From: Chryseobacterium ureilyticum
GTDB lineage: Bacteria; Bacteroidota; Bacteroidia; Flavobacteriales; Weeksellaceae
DNA: 64,000 nucleotides
Assembly: GCF_900156735.1 (NCBI RefSeq)
Contig: NZ_FTOL01000007.1
Location: 186,001-250,000 of the forward strand
Reading direction: 5' to 3'
Shown: piece after piece, positions 34,702 to 43,948 of the stretch
How the letters are laid out: each line of letters opens with the position of its first letter
How positions within the stretch are numbered: position 1 is the first letter of the stretch
Program-made: the position numbers and the translations under genes
Notes under the pieces: model-generated
What the model was told of the DNA's origin: nothing
Databases searched by the model: none
What the model saw: the letters and a program-made list of their open reading frames with translations, nothing else

Positions 34702-34731
34702 AAAAAAAGCTGCACAAAATGTACAGCTTTT
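34702..34731 (-). terminator. Intrinsic terminator of the leftward darB/apeP-like operon
   Basis: A 12-bp stem with one mismatch (aaaagctgcaca / tgtacagctttt) with a T-run when read on the minus strand, just after the stop at 34748. Confidence 0.75.
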
Positions 34732-34747
34732 ATAGTTTTTTTTCTTT

Positions 34748-35191
34748 TTACGATTTTACCTCCTGAATAAACAGGTTAATTTCTGCTCGGATCAACAATT
34801 CATTATTATTGAAAGTCTCACAGAAAATGTGGCAGATATTTTCAAACTGGGAAATCAGTGATGCTTTTGAAATGATTTTATCATTTACCTTTGGAAGTCC
34901 GAAAATTTCAATTTTTTTGATATTGGTAATAAAACCTATTACCTTGGTATCTGCTTCAGGATTTTCAAAAAAGCTTTGTCCAAGGATGGATGAACAGGTC
35001 TGGGCAAGGTTTTCAATTAAGCCTGCTTCAACAAATTCATTGTTGTGAACAAATACATTATCTTCTTTTATTTCGAAGGAAGTCACTACTTTTTCCTTGG
35101 TCAGTTCCAGTATATAGTCTGCCATGAGCATCGGTTCGCGATGAGGTAAAAAGTTGTGAATATTGATGATATTTTCTTCCCTGATTTCCAT
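34748..35191 (-). CDS. ApeP-like HotDog dehydratase, copy B
   Basis: A 147-residue FabZ-like HotDog protein of the aryl-polyene ApeP type. FLPHREPMLMADYILEL near the N-terminus corresponds to FabZ's LLPHRxPFLLVD, and EAGLIENLAQTCSSILGQ to the helix carrying the catalytic acid (Glu in LIEN). It lacks the FabZ HFPG His, as ApeP-type proteins do. It and the upstream gene are neighbouring paralogues 6 bp apart. Together with the FabZ-like protein at 14770 they should provide dehydration for the polyene. Last gene of its operon. Confidence 0.8.
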   Translation of the reverse strand: MEIREENIINIHNFLPHREPMLMADYILELTKEKVVTSFEIKEDNVFVHNNEFVEAGLIENLAQTCSSILGQSFFENPEADTKVIGFITNIKKIEIFGLPKVNDKIISKASLISQFENICHIFCETFNNNELLIRAEINLFIQEVKS

Positions 35192-35197
35192 TAAAAG

Positions 35198-35629
35198 TTA
35201 TTTTACAGCAGTTTTCATTTGAGATTTTGCAATCACTTCACCATTTAATTTGGTAACAATGTCTACAAGTGTTACTCCCATTACTTCATTGAGGATGGTT
35301 ACCTCAGATTTCAGTTGATCTCCGACTTTAGGTAATATTTCGGCTTCAAAAGATTTAATCGCTCCGATATATCCTGTTGGTGCATCCTTTCCAAGCAGAT
35401 GATATTTATACCCTGTATGAAGGGCTACACTTTGAGCCTGATGCTCGATCAGACCTGAAGCCTGGAAAAATCCGTCTTGAACGAAAAGATTCTCTTCTTT
35501 TATTTCGAATCCGGAAATCAGATGGTTTTCTGAGTATTCCGATAGTTCGTGTACCATTACAAACGGAGCACGCTGCGGAATAAGACTTTGTACAAAATCT
35601 GTATCGGATGTTGGTAGTCTGTTTTCCAT
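35198..35629 (-). CDS. ApeP-like HotDog dehydratase, copy A
   Basis: A 143-residue paralogue of the next gene. SLIPQRAPFVMVHEL matches the N-terminal signature and ASGLIEHQAQSVALHTGY the catalytic helix. GFEIKEENLFVQDGFF parallels SFEIKEDNVFVHNNEF in copy B. The ATG at 35629 overlaps the DarB stop by one base (TAATG), a strong sign of the right start. Whether A and B form a heterodimer or act on different chain lengths cannot be told. Confidence 0.8.
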   Translation of the reverse strand: MENRLPTSDTDFVQSLIPQRAPFVMVHELSEYSENHLISGFEIKEENLFVQDGFFQASGLIEHQAQSVALHTGYKYHLLGKDAPTGYIGAIKSFEAEILPKVGDQLKSEVTILNEVMGVTLVDIVTKLNGEVIAKSQMKTAVK

Positions 35630-36768
35630 TAGCAAACTGTTAATAAAGAACAAGAATAAGCAAACCTTCCACTTTCAGGAACGCAAAGAAGTACTTTTTC
35701 TCCTTTTTTCAATGTACCTGAGTTCATTAGCTCCTCTAATGCTACGAAGATAGATCCGGCACCGATATTTCCGATGTTAGAAAGATTATAGAACCACTTT
35801 TCAGCAGGGAAATCCATTCCTTTTTTTGCAAATTCTTCTTTTAAACCATCTTTGAAATATCCTGAAGAGATATGAGCCAATACATGGTCAATTTTTTCAG
35901 GATCCAGATTATGTTTATCAAAAGATGCTCTTAAACTTTCTGCACCCTTTACAAGAATATACTTATCAAGGATCTTAGTATCCTGTTTAATTGCAAAAAT
36001 AGAGTCCTTCAACCAGGAATCTGATGGATAATCTGCCCATGATTTTAAGCTTCCGTCTTCTTGCTTTTCACATCCTGCATACATACATGCTTCGATTTCG
36101 TGAGCATAAGAATAGAAATCTATAAATTCTACTTTTAAAGAAATACTGTTTTCTCTAGGTTTATTTTGTAATAGGAAAGCACCTGCTCCATCAGAGAGCA
36201 TCCATCTCAGGAATTCTCTTTTGAAAGCGATAATGGGTCTTTCTTCCAATAATTTTAAATTTTCAGCTTCGTGGTTGAACTTATCTGCAGTCATCCATGC
36301 AGACATTCTTTCGGAACCTGCACATACCGCACTTTCCTGTACACCGGCTTTTACAGAAAGGAATCCGTAGTTCAGCGCATTCATCCCAGAGTTGCAAAGC
36401 CCGGTTGCTGTATTGATTTCAATGGATTTTCCGATGTTCAGTTCACCATGAACCATAGAAGCATGTGAAGGCTGAATTTGATCCGGAGAAGTAGTTCCTA
36501 CGGATAATAGTTTCATATCTTCCTTTTTGAAATTCTCGTCAAAAAGACCTTCAATTGCTTTTGCTGTAAGCTGCGCATTGGAATGCGTAGGATTTCCTTC
36601 CTTATCTAAAGCATAATATCTTGTGGTGATTTTATTATTTCTTAAAATAAGTGATCTAGCTTTAGAAGGTGCGTCATTGATTAGCCCAAGATATTTCTCC
36701 ATCTCATCATTCGATACCGGTTCATTGGGTAAATATTTTGATGCCTTTGTTATAAATACGTCGTACAT
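35629..36768 (-). CDS. darB: DarB-type KAS III-like ketosynthase (dialkylresorcinol formation)
   Basis: A 379-residue KAS III-fold enzyme with Cys125 (NTATGLCNSGMNAL), His299 (VLAHISSGYF) and Asn331 (NLSNIGNIGAG), an intact C-H-N triad. DarB enzymes condense two beta-keto or unsaturated acyl thioesters into a cyclohexanedione ring, the precursor of dialkylresorcinols. It lies one base from darA and is coupled to the HotDog pair. The neighbouring darA-like gene makes the assignment firm. It supplies the resorcinol half of a flexirubin-type ester. Confidence 0.9.
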   Translation of the reverse strand: MYDVFITKASKYLPNEPVSNDEMEKYLGLINDAPSKARSLILRNNKITTRYYALDKEGNPTHSNAQLTAKAIEGLFDENFKKEDMKLLSVGTTSPDQIQPSHASMVHGELNIGKSIEINTATGLCNSGMNALNYGFLSVKAGVQESAVCAGSERMSAWMTADKFNHEAENLKLLEERPIIAFKREFLRWMLSDGAGAFLLQNKPRENSISLKVEFIDFYSYAHEIEACMYAGCEKQEDGSLKSWADYPSDSWLKDSIFAIKQDTKILDKYILVKGAESLRASFDKHNLDPEKIDHVLAHISSGYFKDGLKEEFAKKGMDFPAEKWFYNLSNIGNIGAGSIFVALEELMNSGTLKKGEKVLLCVPESGRFAYSCSLLTVC

Positions 36769-36769
36769 T

Positions 36770-37684
36770 CTATTTTAAATTAATTCCTTGTAAATATCGT
36801 TTTTGTTTTTGTCTTTTAAACCAAAATATAGGGGTTGTAAGAAGGTGTAAGACTAATACGACAGGTGAGATTACCCATATCGCAGTCATCAAATATACCT
36901 TAAAGAATTTTATCAGCAATGGACGTTTCTCTTTTTTCTTGATAATCAGATTAGACCATACTGTGAAAATTTTGTTTCCTACCTTTTCTACACGCACCAG
37001 GAAAGGGCGAATTTCTATGGCTCCGTTTTTCACAAGATCCGGTTGTAAATTCTCGAGATCAGTATTTTTTAAATGCTTTTCGATAATCTCGCCATATTTT
37101 ACTGAGCCTGTAATCTCTTCATCAGAAACACCGGCTGCAGGTAAAAGTCCTGATTTTTCTTTTTGTCCTTTGGTTAACCATCGTACAATGGTCAATACAC
37201 TGGTATAGTTGTCATGTCTGTCTACCAATGCTATATTCCCAACAAGCTTTGCTTTTAAATCTCTAAGGTAGACTTTTAGTTTTTCCTGAGAAAGCATCCA
37301 CATATTTCTCGTCCCGGAAATCGTAATAACAGGAGTCTCTTTAAGAAGCTGCGCTGCATATCCACTTTTCAGGAATGAAATAATAGGAATGGAAGGAGTA
37401 AGGAACCATACCTGATATCCAAACAGGATGAGGTCATACTTCTTGTTCAGGACTTCTTCAGAAGGAGGAAGTATTTCTTTTGGTATTTGTAAATAAGATT
37501 CCGGAAAAGTGTCAAAAAAAACATCACCAGGCCAAGGATAAGGAAAGTCTTCCTTTAGTTGAATATTATAATAAGTAACATCATATTCTTCCTTTTGAGC
37601 TTCAAAAGGCTTGGCAATATTTCTCACAATATCTTCCAGCTGACCGGTTTGAGAATAATATATGACAAGTATATTTTTTTTCAT
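36770..37684 (-). CDS. darA: DarA-type flavodoxin-fold protein (dialkylresorcinol aromatase)
   Basis: A 304-residue protein. The N-terminal flavodoxin-like domain starts MKKNILVIYYSQTGQ, with the SQTGQ phosphate loop, and contains FGYQVWFLTPSIPIISFL and ISGTRNMWMLSQ. Towards the C-terminus are basic stretches and one hydrophobic segment (VYLMTAIWVISPVVLVLHLL). DarA proteins act with DarB and are thought to oxidise the cyclohexanedione to a resorcinol using flavin. It lies one base upstream of darB in the operon. Confidence 0.85.
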   Translation of the reverse strand: MKKNILVIYYSQTGQLEDIVRNIAKPFEAQKEEYDVTYYNIQLKEDFPYPWPGDVFFDTFPESYLQIPKEILPPSEEVLNKKYDLILFGYQVWFLTPSIPIISFLKSGYAAQLLKETPVITISGTRNMWMLSQEKLKVYLRDLKAKLVGNIALVDRHDNYTSVLTIVRWLTKGQKEKSGLLPAAGVSDEEITGSVKYGEIIEKHLKNTDLENLQPDLVKNGAIEIRPFLVRVEKVGNKIFTVWSNLIIKKKEKRPLLIKFFKVYLMTAIWVISPVVLVLHLLTTPIFWFKRQKQKRYLQGINLK

Positions 37685-37726
37685 GGAATCTTTTTAGCGT
37701 TTACAAAAATATGTTTTTCATATTTA

Positions 37727-40700
37727 TTATTCAGTTTTAAATACTTTTATCGCTTCAGAACTGAATTTTAATGTATAATTTTCATTTTCAAATCTGAGAT
37801 TCTTAGTATTCACAAAAATTACAGTGTCAGGGAGTTCCTGAAGTATATCTATATTAAAATTGTCATCGGAAATAAGTAGAACGTCTAATTTTTTATTTAC
37901 TTCCGAAAGATCCTTTATATATTGTATTTTTCTTCTTTTTACTAAATAATTGTGGGCTGCAGTTGCTCTTTTATTATCATTATTGATTAACGTAAACATT
38001 CTTCGGCTAGCCTGAAATAAAGTAAGTAATGCATCTTTTTGCCCGTAATCATCAGCCATGTGAAGAATATTAGCATTATTAGCGATATGTTTATTCAGTT
38101 CAAAATATACGGATTTATTAGTATTAAAATCTTTTTTTACTTCCGTTACCACTTCACTGTCTTTATATAAATAGCTTAAGAATAATTGCTTTTTAAAATA
38201 ATTTTCATTTTCAATTTCTTCTCTCAGTTTAGCAAACTCATTTCTGTAGTATGCATTGATCTTTTTCGTTCTCTCTGAATAATTTTTACCAAAACTCAGA
38301 TCATCTTTGCTGATTCTTTCCCCCACTTTTACCGTGATACTTCCATCATAGATAATGAAATCTCCTTTCGGGAGTACTTCTGAATTACCATGAATATATA
38401 AAGGAAGAACATCCAGATCAAACTGTTCAGCAAGATAGAATGCACCTTTGTGAAATCTTTTTAAATCATTGCTATACGAACGTTCAGCTTCAGGGAAAAC
38501 AACAAGGGAATATCCTTGGGCAATTTTCTCTTTCAGTTGTTCCATTCCGTTTTCAATGCCTTGTGAAACGGGATAAAAACCTAGGGCTCTTACCAGCCTT
38601 CCAAAAACAGGAGATTGATATACCCAGTCATTGACCAGATAAATGATTTTATGAGTAGCCATTGCAATTGCCAGCGTATCTAAAAATGAGGTGTGATTGG
38701 CAATAATAACAGCCGGTTTGCTGAAATCTTCATTTAAATTTTTAATGACCTTCTTCTTTACAAAAGGATTAGAATAGAGCACAGAAGTTAAAAACTTAGC
38801 TAAAATAAGTTTAATAATATCCAACGTTTTTCCCTTTGAATTTTTTACGAAGAAACTTCCAAACGCTGAAAATATCAATCCTCCAAGTCCGTAATATAAA
38901 AATGAAATGATAGAATTTAATAACAGTCTGAAGGTGATTGGTGAAAGTCCTTTTTTCGCTCTGTTGGTAATGAAAAACCTGAACCAAAATGGATATAATG
39001 TAGAGGTAATGATGATTACAGAGAACATTCCGATTAATGCCACTAAGGCAAGTGAATGTAAAGCAGGATGTTTGGCAAAAATTAATGATCCAATAGATAA
39101 AATGGTTGTAAATACGGCAAGAATAATGGACGTTCTGTAAGTAGGAAGTTCATTTTTACCCGTGGTATGTTCTTTTTGCATTGCCTGAGTAAGAAAAATA
39201 CTGAAATCGTCACCCACCCCGAATACCAGCGTACAAACTACTGTACTGAAAATATTTAATTCCAAGCCTAAAAAATAAAGAATTCCTGCCGTCACCACTC
39301 CCGTAAGAACAATTGGGAACATGGTAAGAACCGTCAGTTCAAAATTTCTAAAGAAAACAATGATTGTCAGAACGATTGCTAAAAGAGAATAATTGATCAG
39401 GGTATTGAAATCTCTTTTCAATAAGCCTAAGAAATTTTCATTCATCTGTTGACGATCAATTGCAAGAGCATCATGTTTCTTCTCGATATCCTTGATGAAA
39501 GTATCTCTTTTCTTTTCATCAACTTTTACAACGTTGGAAACGGTATAAAAACCATTCTCATTGCTCATAAACTCCGAAATCTGAAGAGCTTTTACCTTTT
39601 CGTAGTCTTTAAGGTCTAATGTTGAATAGTTTTTGTTTAGAATTTCATTAAAATTATCAAATGCAGAACTGTTGAAACCAAATTTGTTTCCATTACTTAC
39701 CAATTCTGAAATAGTCTGGTTTTTTCTATCACCATTCCAGAAATTTTGCCATTCTTTAATTTTTCTCTGTTGATCTTTCTCCGATAAAACAACGCTTCCG
39801 ATTGAGTTATAGCTTAAGATTTTGCCTTCTTTTTTCTCCTGCTCAAGAAAAGAACTCAATTTAGAATTTCTGGCAAGAGCTTCTTCTTCAGAATTTCCGT
39901 AAGAAATCGTATAAATAGACTTTGAGGTAATATCTGAAAGCTTTTGTAGCTTAGCCTCACTGATCTTCATTTCCTTGGGAATATAGTTCAGATCACCAAT
40001 ATCTTCATTAAATCCTACATGTCTGAAGCCAAAGAGGCACGCAAGAATGATAACGGAGCAGCCAATGATCAATGGTTTATTCTTTTCATAAGGATATGAC
40101 CCGATCTTGTCAATAAAATTGGTGTTAAGTTTTTCTTCCTTGTGTTTCGGCTTATAAAGTTGAGGGACGATAATCAAGGCGCTGATTGACGATAAAATAA
40201 CCGTGATGGCAGCAAAAAGGCCCAGGTCTTTTAATGCTTCGGACCTTACAAATACCAGACACAAAAATGAAACAGCAGTAGTTGCACTACTTAATACAAT
40301 AGGTTGTGTAATTTCCTTATACAGCTCTTCAATATTATTATTGTGCTTATAATGTGTCAGAATATGCAGAGCGTAATCAATGGTAATTCCGATCAGGATG
40401 GCGCCTACACTTAAAGAGATTGCCGAAATTTTATCCTTAATAAAATACAGAATCAGTAAAGCCAGTAATACCGAAAATACCGTTGGAAGGAATACAATAA
40501 TCGGAGTAAAGAAGTTTCTGAAATAATAGATCAGCAGGATCAAAAGTACAGTCATGGAAATCATTACTGTATTCTGGATATCCTTCTTTATCTGTTTGGC
40601 ATTGGCAACAGCAATCACAGGTGAACCAAAATAGCTTATTTCCGTTTTGCCTTTGAATTGTTTGTTAAGATTGTCTTTTATGGAGGTAAGCTGATCTACA

Positions 40701-41380
40701 AAGAACTCATTGTCTTTTGTATCATTGCTTTTATTTTTAGGATCAATGAACAGGAGAAGGTTTTTTCCGTCTTTGGTGACAATATAACTGTCTTCCAGTT
40801 TGAAATCCTTGCTGATATTTAAAGCATTTAATTTTTTTATTCCTAAAAAAGTCAGCCCGAGCGGATCTTTTTTGATGAATTCTTTAGTAACGAGACTTGT
40901 GGGAGAAACCAAAGACATGTAATTGCTCTCTACCTGCTGGGCAATACTGTCCTTTTGAAGCTTTCTTTCAATTTCCTTATAGTCGTTTTCATTTAGAAAT
41001 AAAGGAAGGTTTTGGCTTACAAAATCAAAGGTTTCTGAGATCTCATTATCATTTACTTTTCCCTGAACAGAACCAATGTATTTTTGTAAAGGGGCTATTT
41101 TCTGTAAAAAAGTATCCGCTGTTTCGGAAAGCTGGAAGCTGTCTTCATTGGATTTATTTTCTATGATAACAATGATTTTATCTGAAAAGTTAAGCTGTTT
41201 AAGCACCTTTGCCGTCAGATCGGATTTTTCACTTTTAGGAATAATCTGATTGATATCTTCTTCAAAATTAATCTTTGACGCAAAGAAAAGACATATGGCG
41301 GCAATTCCTAAGGCTGTAAATACAGAGAGGATTTTGTTTCTGGAAATCAGATAGTATAAAAATATAAAAAAGCGATGCAT
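37727..41380 (-). CDS. MMPL/RND exporter fused to a PlsC-type acyltransferase and a degenerate methyltransferase-like tail
   Basis: A 1217-residue protein. Residues 1-800 are a two-lobe MMPL/RND exporter with about 12 membrane segments and the typical GVGDDFSIF / GAILIGITIDYALH loops. At about 890-965 a 1-acylglycerol-3-phosphate acyltransferase domain shows NHTSFLD and FPEAERS (the latter replacing the common FPEGTRS). From about 1085 comes a Rossmann-like tail (NILHMADDYGQKDALL, NNDNKRATAAHNYL) like a class I methyltransferase without a normal GxGxG. A single protein may attach an acyl group and export it. First gene of the darAB operon, with a good promoter. Confidence 0.87.
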   Translation of the reverse strand: MHRFFIFLYYLISRNKILSVFTALGIAAICLFFASKINFEEDINQIIPKSEKSDLTAKVLKQLNFSDKIIVIIENKSNEDSFQLSETADTFLQKIAPLQKYIGSVQGKVNDNEISETFDFVSQNLPLFLNENDYKEIERKLQKDSIAQQVESNYMSLVSPTSLVTKEFIKKDPLGLTFLGIKKLNALNISKDFKLEDSYIVTKDGKNLLLFIDPKNKSNDTKDNEFFVDQLTSIKDNLNKQFKGKTEISYFGSPVIAVANAKQIKKDIQNTVMISMTVLLILLIYYFRNFFTPIIVFLPTVFSVLLALLILYFIKDKISAISLSVGAILIGITIDYALHILTHYKHNNNIEELYKEITQPIVLSSATTAVSFLCLVFVRSEALKDLGLFAAITVILSSISALIIVPQLYKPKHKEEKLNTNFIDKIGSYPYEKNKPLIIGCSVIILACLFGFRHVGFNEDIGDLNYIPKEMKISEAKLQKLSDITSKSIYTISYGNSEEEALARNSKLSSFLEQEKKEGKILSYNSIGSVVLSEKDQQRKIKEWQNFWNGDRKNQTISELVSNGNKFGFNSSAFDNFNEILNKNYSTLDLKDYEKVKALQISEFMSNENGFYTVSNVVKVDEKKRDTFIKDIEKKHDALAIDRQQMNENFLGLLKRDFNTLINYSLLAIVLTIIVFFRNFELTVLTMFPIVLTGVVTAGILYFLGLELNIFSTVVCTLVFGVGDDFSIFLTQAMQKEHTTGKNELPTYRTSIILAVFTTILSIGSLIFAKHPALHSLALVALIGMFSVIIITSTLYPFWFRFFITNRAKKGLSPITFRLLLNSIISFLYYGLGGLIFSAFGSFFVKNSKGKTLDIIKLILAKFLTSVLYSNPFVKKKVIKNLNEDFSKPAVIIANHTSFLDTLAIAMATHKIIYLVNDWVYQSPVFGRLVRALGFYPVSQGIENGMEQLKEKIAQGYSLVVFPEAERSYSNDLKRFHKGAFYLAEQFDLDVLPLYIHGNSEVLPKGDFIIYDGSITVKVGERISKDDLSFGKNYSERTKKINAYYRNEFAKLREEIENENYFKKQLFLSYLYKDSEVVTEVKKDFNTNKSVYFELNKHIANNANILHMADDYGQKDALLTLFQASRRMFTLINNDNKRATAAHNYLVKRRKIQYIKDLSEVNKKLDVLLISDDNFNIDILQELPDTVIFVNTKNLRFENENYTLKFSSEAIKVFKTE

Positions 41381-41399
41381 TGCATTTAAATCAAGTCTG

Positions 41400-41429
41400 C
41401 AAATTTAATTTTTTAAGAATTAGTTCAAA
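41400..41429 (-). promoter_or_regulatory. Promoter of the MMPL-darAB operon
   Basis: On the minus strand: -33 TTTG (41426-41429), 18-base spacer, -7 TAAATTTG (41400-41407), 19 bases before the ATG at 41380. This is the best match to the Bacteroidota promoter consensus in the window. Confidence 0.7.
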
Positions 41430-41494
41430 ATAGTTAGACCATAAGTTTTGACTGAAAATCAATAAAATATTCTAGGAAGAATAAAAAAATATTC

Positions 41495-41502
41495 TACTTT
41501 TG
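41495..41502 (+). promoter_or_regulatory. Putative -7 box (TACTTTTG)
   Basis: TAnnTTTG on the plus strand, 73 bases before the ATG at 41576. No clear -33 element. Confidence 0.45.
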
Positions 41503-41575
41503 CAAAAGTTCCCTTTTGATGAAATGTATTTTAAACCATAAATTATTATTAAAAAAATAAGAATCTGTTTTAGAT

Positions 41576-42583
41576 ATGTTGAAAAAGAATGATGAAAAAA
41601 TAAACGGATTCCTATTTATAATAGTGCTCCCCCTTCTGATGTTTGCAATGTCTTACTACGGATTTGAGTCTTCTTATACAAGACTAAAGATTTCGGAGCG
41701 AACCCCTGACTTTTTATTTTCCTCAGTATATGCTTACAGAGTGATTCCCAATTACCTGAGTGTACAGATGACAGATCTGATGTTTTATCTGATCAATGGT
41801 CCTTTTTCGTCCTTTAAAGACTTTTTATCCAAAAACGGAACGCCATTTTATCACGGGCTTTTCCTGATGAATAGCGTGTTCTTTGTGTTGTGTTCAGTGA
41901 TTCTGAATATGATTTTTAAACTTAGAGCGACTACTTTTCTTTTACATCTGAATGCCAGAAGAATCATTCATCTTTTGTCTGTATTTTTCATTGTACTTAC
42001 GCAGTATGCTCCTACAAATTGTGATACGATAGCTCTTTTTTGTTATTTAACTGGAGTTTTTTTAACATTTAAATATTTACTTACCCATAAAAATATATTC
42101 CTGTATCTTTTAGCCGGGCTTATTGCATTATCTACTTTAGTGAGAGAAACGGCATGTATCAATATTGCTTTTTTTGCTGCCATATTCTTTAATGTGGACG
42201 ATTTGAAGAAAGGAAATTATCAGATAATCTTAAAACTAATACCATTGGTGATTGCTTTTCTGGTTCCTTATTTGGGATTGCGGGCAATGCTTGTACAGAA
42301 TGAAACTACTTTTGTAGAAGGATTTTATATCAATAGGAATTTTTCAAGTCCGTTCAACCTTGCAGGATTGTTGTTTGCCGTTATTGTCCTTTATTTTATA
42401 TATAAGCTTTGTGCAGATAAGGAGAATAGAGTGGTTTTTGGTAAATATCTTTTCTTTTCCATTCCTTATTTGTTTATGATTACCTTGGTAGGACTTTTTT
42501 GGGAAATAAGGTTATTTTTACCTTTGATTCTGACAGGGATTATAATTGTTTATCACCAGTTTAAAAAAACATCAGAGCTATAG
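41576..42583 (+). CDS. Polytopic membrane protein of unknown function, probable polysaccharide locus
   Basis: A 335-residue protein with about nine hydrophobic segments and short loops. There is no Cys- or His-based motif I recognise. YRVIPNYLS and RETACINIAFFAA are the most distinctive loops; the layout resembles the C-family membrane glycosyltransferases and the EpsG-like polymerases. It ends two bases before the EpsG-like start, so the pair is co-translated. Role in polymerising or moving a surface glycan is inferred. Confidence 0.75.
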   Translation: MLKKNDEKINGFLFIIVLPLLMFAMSYYGFESSYTRLKISERTPDFLFSSVYAYRVIPNYLSVQMTDLMFYLINGPFSSFKDFLSKNGTPFYHGLFLMNSVFFVLCSVILNMIFKLRATTFLLHLNARRIIHLLSVFFIVLTQYAPTNCDTIALFCYLTGVFLTFKYLLTHKNIFLYLLAGLIALSTLVRETACINIAFFAAIFFNVDDLKKGNYQIILKLIPLVIAFLVPYLGLRAMLVQNETTFVEGFYINRNFSSPFNLAGLLFAVIVLYFIYKLCADKENRVVFGKYLFFSIPYLFMITLVGLFWEIRLFLPLILTGIIIVYHQFKKTSEL

Positions 42584-42584
42584 C

Positions 42585-43724
42585 ATGACTTTACTCCATC
42601 CATATTATATAATTGCGATTATTTACATGCTGATTTTCAGTATTCAGGAAGTCTATGGAAGAAAGGTTGATAAAAAGTGGTTCTGGCTACTTGGAGCATA
42701 CTTTGTGATTATTGCAGGGCTTAGGAATGATGTAGGACCGGATTATGGAAGTTATCTCGGGATTTATATCTATTCTGATGAGAAGAGCTATTACAGTATC
42801 TTTATGAAGATGCTCCATATGGAAGGACCAGAATTGCTCGATGTGGAGTGGCTCTATACTTTAATTAATAAGATACTCCTCAATATTTTTGATGCACCGT
42901 TTTATATGGTGACCTTTGTCATAGCACTTTTTGCTATGTTTTTTAAAGTAGAATATACAGATGATAATACCTTTTATCCCTTTACATTCACGCTGTTTAT
43001 GTTTATCCCGAACTTCTTCATTGGAGAAAGTGGGCAGATAAGACAAAACTTGGGAACTTTCATTGTCTACTTTGCCATTCGGTTTATTAAAGAACGGAAG
43101 CTCTGGTATTACCTCTTTTTTATATTCATAGGGTCAGGTATTCACAGTGTGTGTTATCTGTTTTTGCCTATGTACTGGCTAGCTCGTATACCTTTGAATA
43201 AAACAATGATGCTTCTGATGATTATCGGATCTATTTTATTGTCTCCTTTCGAAGTGTATCGTGTGCTTGGAGATTTCCTGGGCGGAATGGCGTCTGAAAG
43301 TTCCCTTGTAGAAGGATTTAACGGATATGTAGAAATCAGTGCTCAAAGGCTAAATGGTGGTTTTGGTATTCCTGAAGCGATGATGGCAATTCTGACGTTT
43401 TTCCTTTTTGTTTTTGATACAAAGATGAAAGAATATTTTCCTTACTATGAATATCACAGAAACTATGCTGTAGTTGGAATTTGCTTATACTTTATCTTTA
43501 GAAATAATCCTATCTTCTCTTCCCGACTTGCCGGAGCATTCATTGGGTTTGCTTATGTTATTATTCCGAATGCCATGTATGTAGTTTCAAGCAGAATGAA
43601 GAATATGATCTATGCGTTTATCATATCCCTTGTGGTATTCAACTTTGTGGTATTTGGATACTTTAATAACATCAAGGCTGGGCGATTTTCGATAGATCTT
43701 TATCGAAATCACGTACTACCGTAA
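42585..43724 (+). CDS. EpsG-family membrane protein (probable polysaccharide polymerase)
   Basis: A 379-residue protein with about ten membrane segments. It has the EpsG features AGLRNDVGPDYGSYLGIY in the first extracytoplasmic loop, GQIRQNLGTFIVYFAIRFI, and GSGIHSVCYLFLPMYWL with the conserved His. EpsG-type proteins polymerise exopolysaccharide repeat units. The ATG at 42585 is preferred, starting one base after the previous stop. A strong terminator follows. Confidence 0.85.
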   Translation: MTLLHPYYIIAIIYMLIFSIQEVYGRKVDKKWFWLLGAYFVIIAGLRNDVGPDYGSYLGIYIYSDEKSYYSIFMKMLHMEGPELLDVEWLYTLINKILLNIFDAPFYMVTFVIALFAMFFKVEYTDDNTFYPFTFTLFMFIPNFFIGESGQIRQNLGTFIVYFAIRFIKERKLWYYLFFIFIGSGIHSVCYLFLPMYWLARIPLNKTMMLLMIIGSILLSPFEVYRVLGDFLGGMASESSLVEGFNGYVEISAQRLNGGFGIPEAMMAILTFFLFVFDTKMKEYFPYYEYHRNYAVVGICLYFIFRNNPIFSSRLAGAFIGFAYVIIPNAMYVVSSRMKNMIYAFIISLVVFNFVVFGYFNNIKAGRFSIDLYRNHVLP

Positions 43725-43746
43725 AATACTTTTAGATAATAAAAAT

Positions 43747-43782
43747 AAACAGGCTGCTTTTTAAAGCAGCCTGTTTATTTAT
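43747..43782 (+). terminator. Strong intrinsic terminator followed by TTTA repeats
   Basis: A perfect 14-bp stem (aaacaggctgcttt / aaagcagcctgttt) with a 2-base loop. It is followed by a short TTTA tandem repeat (about five units to 43795). Confidence 0.9.
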
Positions 43783-43948
43783 TTATTTATTTATTTTGAA
43801 TGTTTTTTATTTGTTAATAATGTTTTTATGTTAGTTTATTTATAGTATAATTAAAATATTGAATATTTATTTATAAAATAAATATCATTTTATTGATATG
43901 GGCTTAAAAGTTGTATTCCGCTAAGGATACACTCAAATCCATAAAAGT

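Larger units (their letters stand above)
34365..34747. other. Intergenic region with terminators, parS-like palindrome and repeat-like blocks
   Basis: It contains terminators at both ends, a palindrome at 34468-34483, and between about 34540 and 34625 two related blocks: gtaacgcaagagttcgcaaaagga and a later block starting tcgcaagggcgtttc and ending agcaaggga. No gene is supported. Confidence 0.6.

Noticed and set aside
43774..43795. TTTA tandem repeat as a phase-variation tract
   Set aside because: It lies in the tail of a terminator, with no gene start close enough (next ATG at 43949) for an obvious effect.
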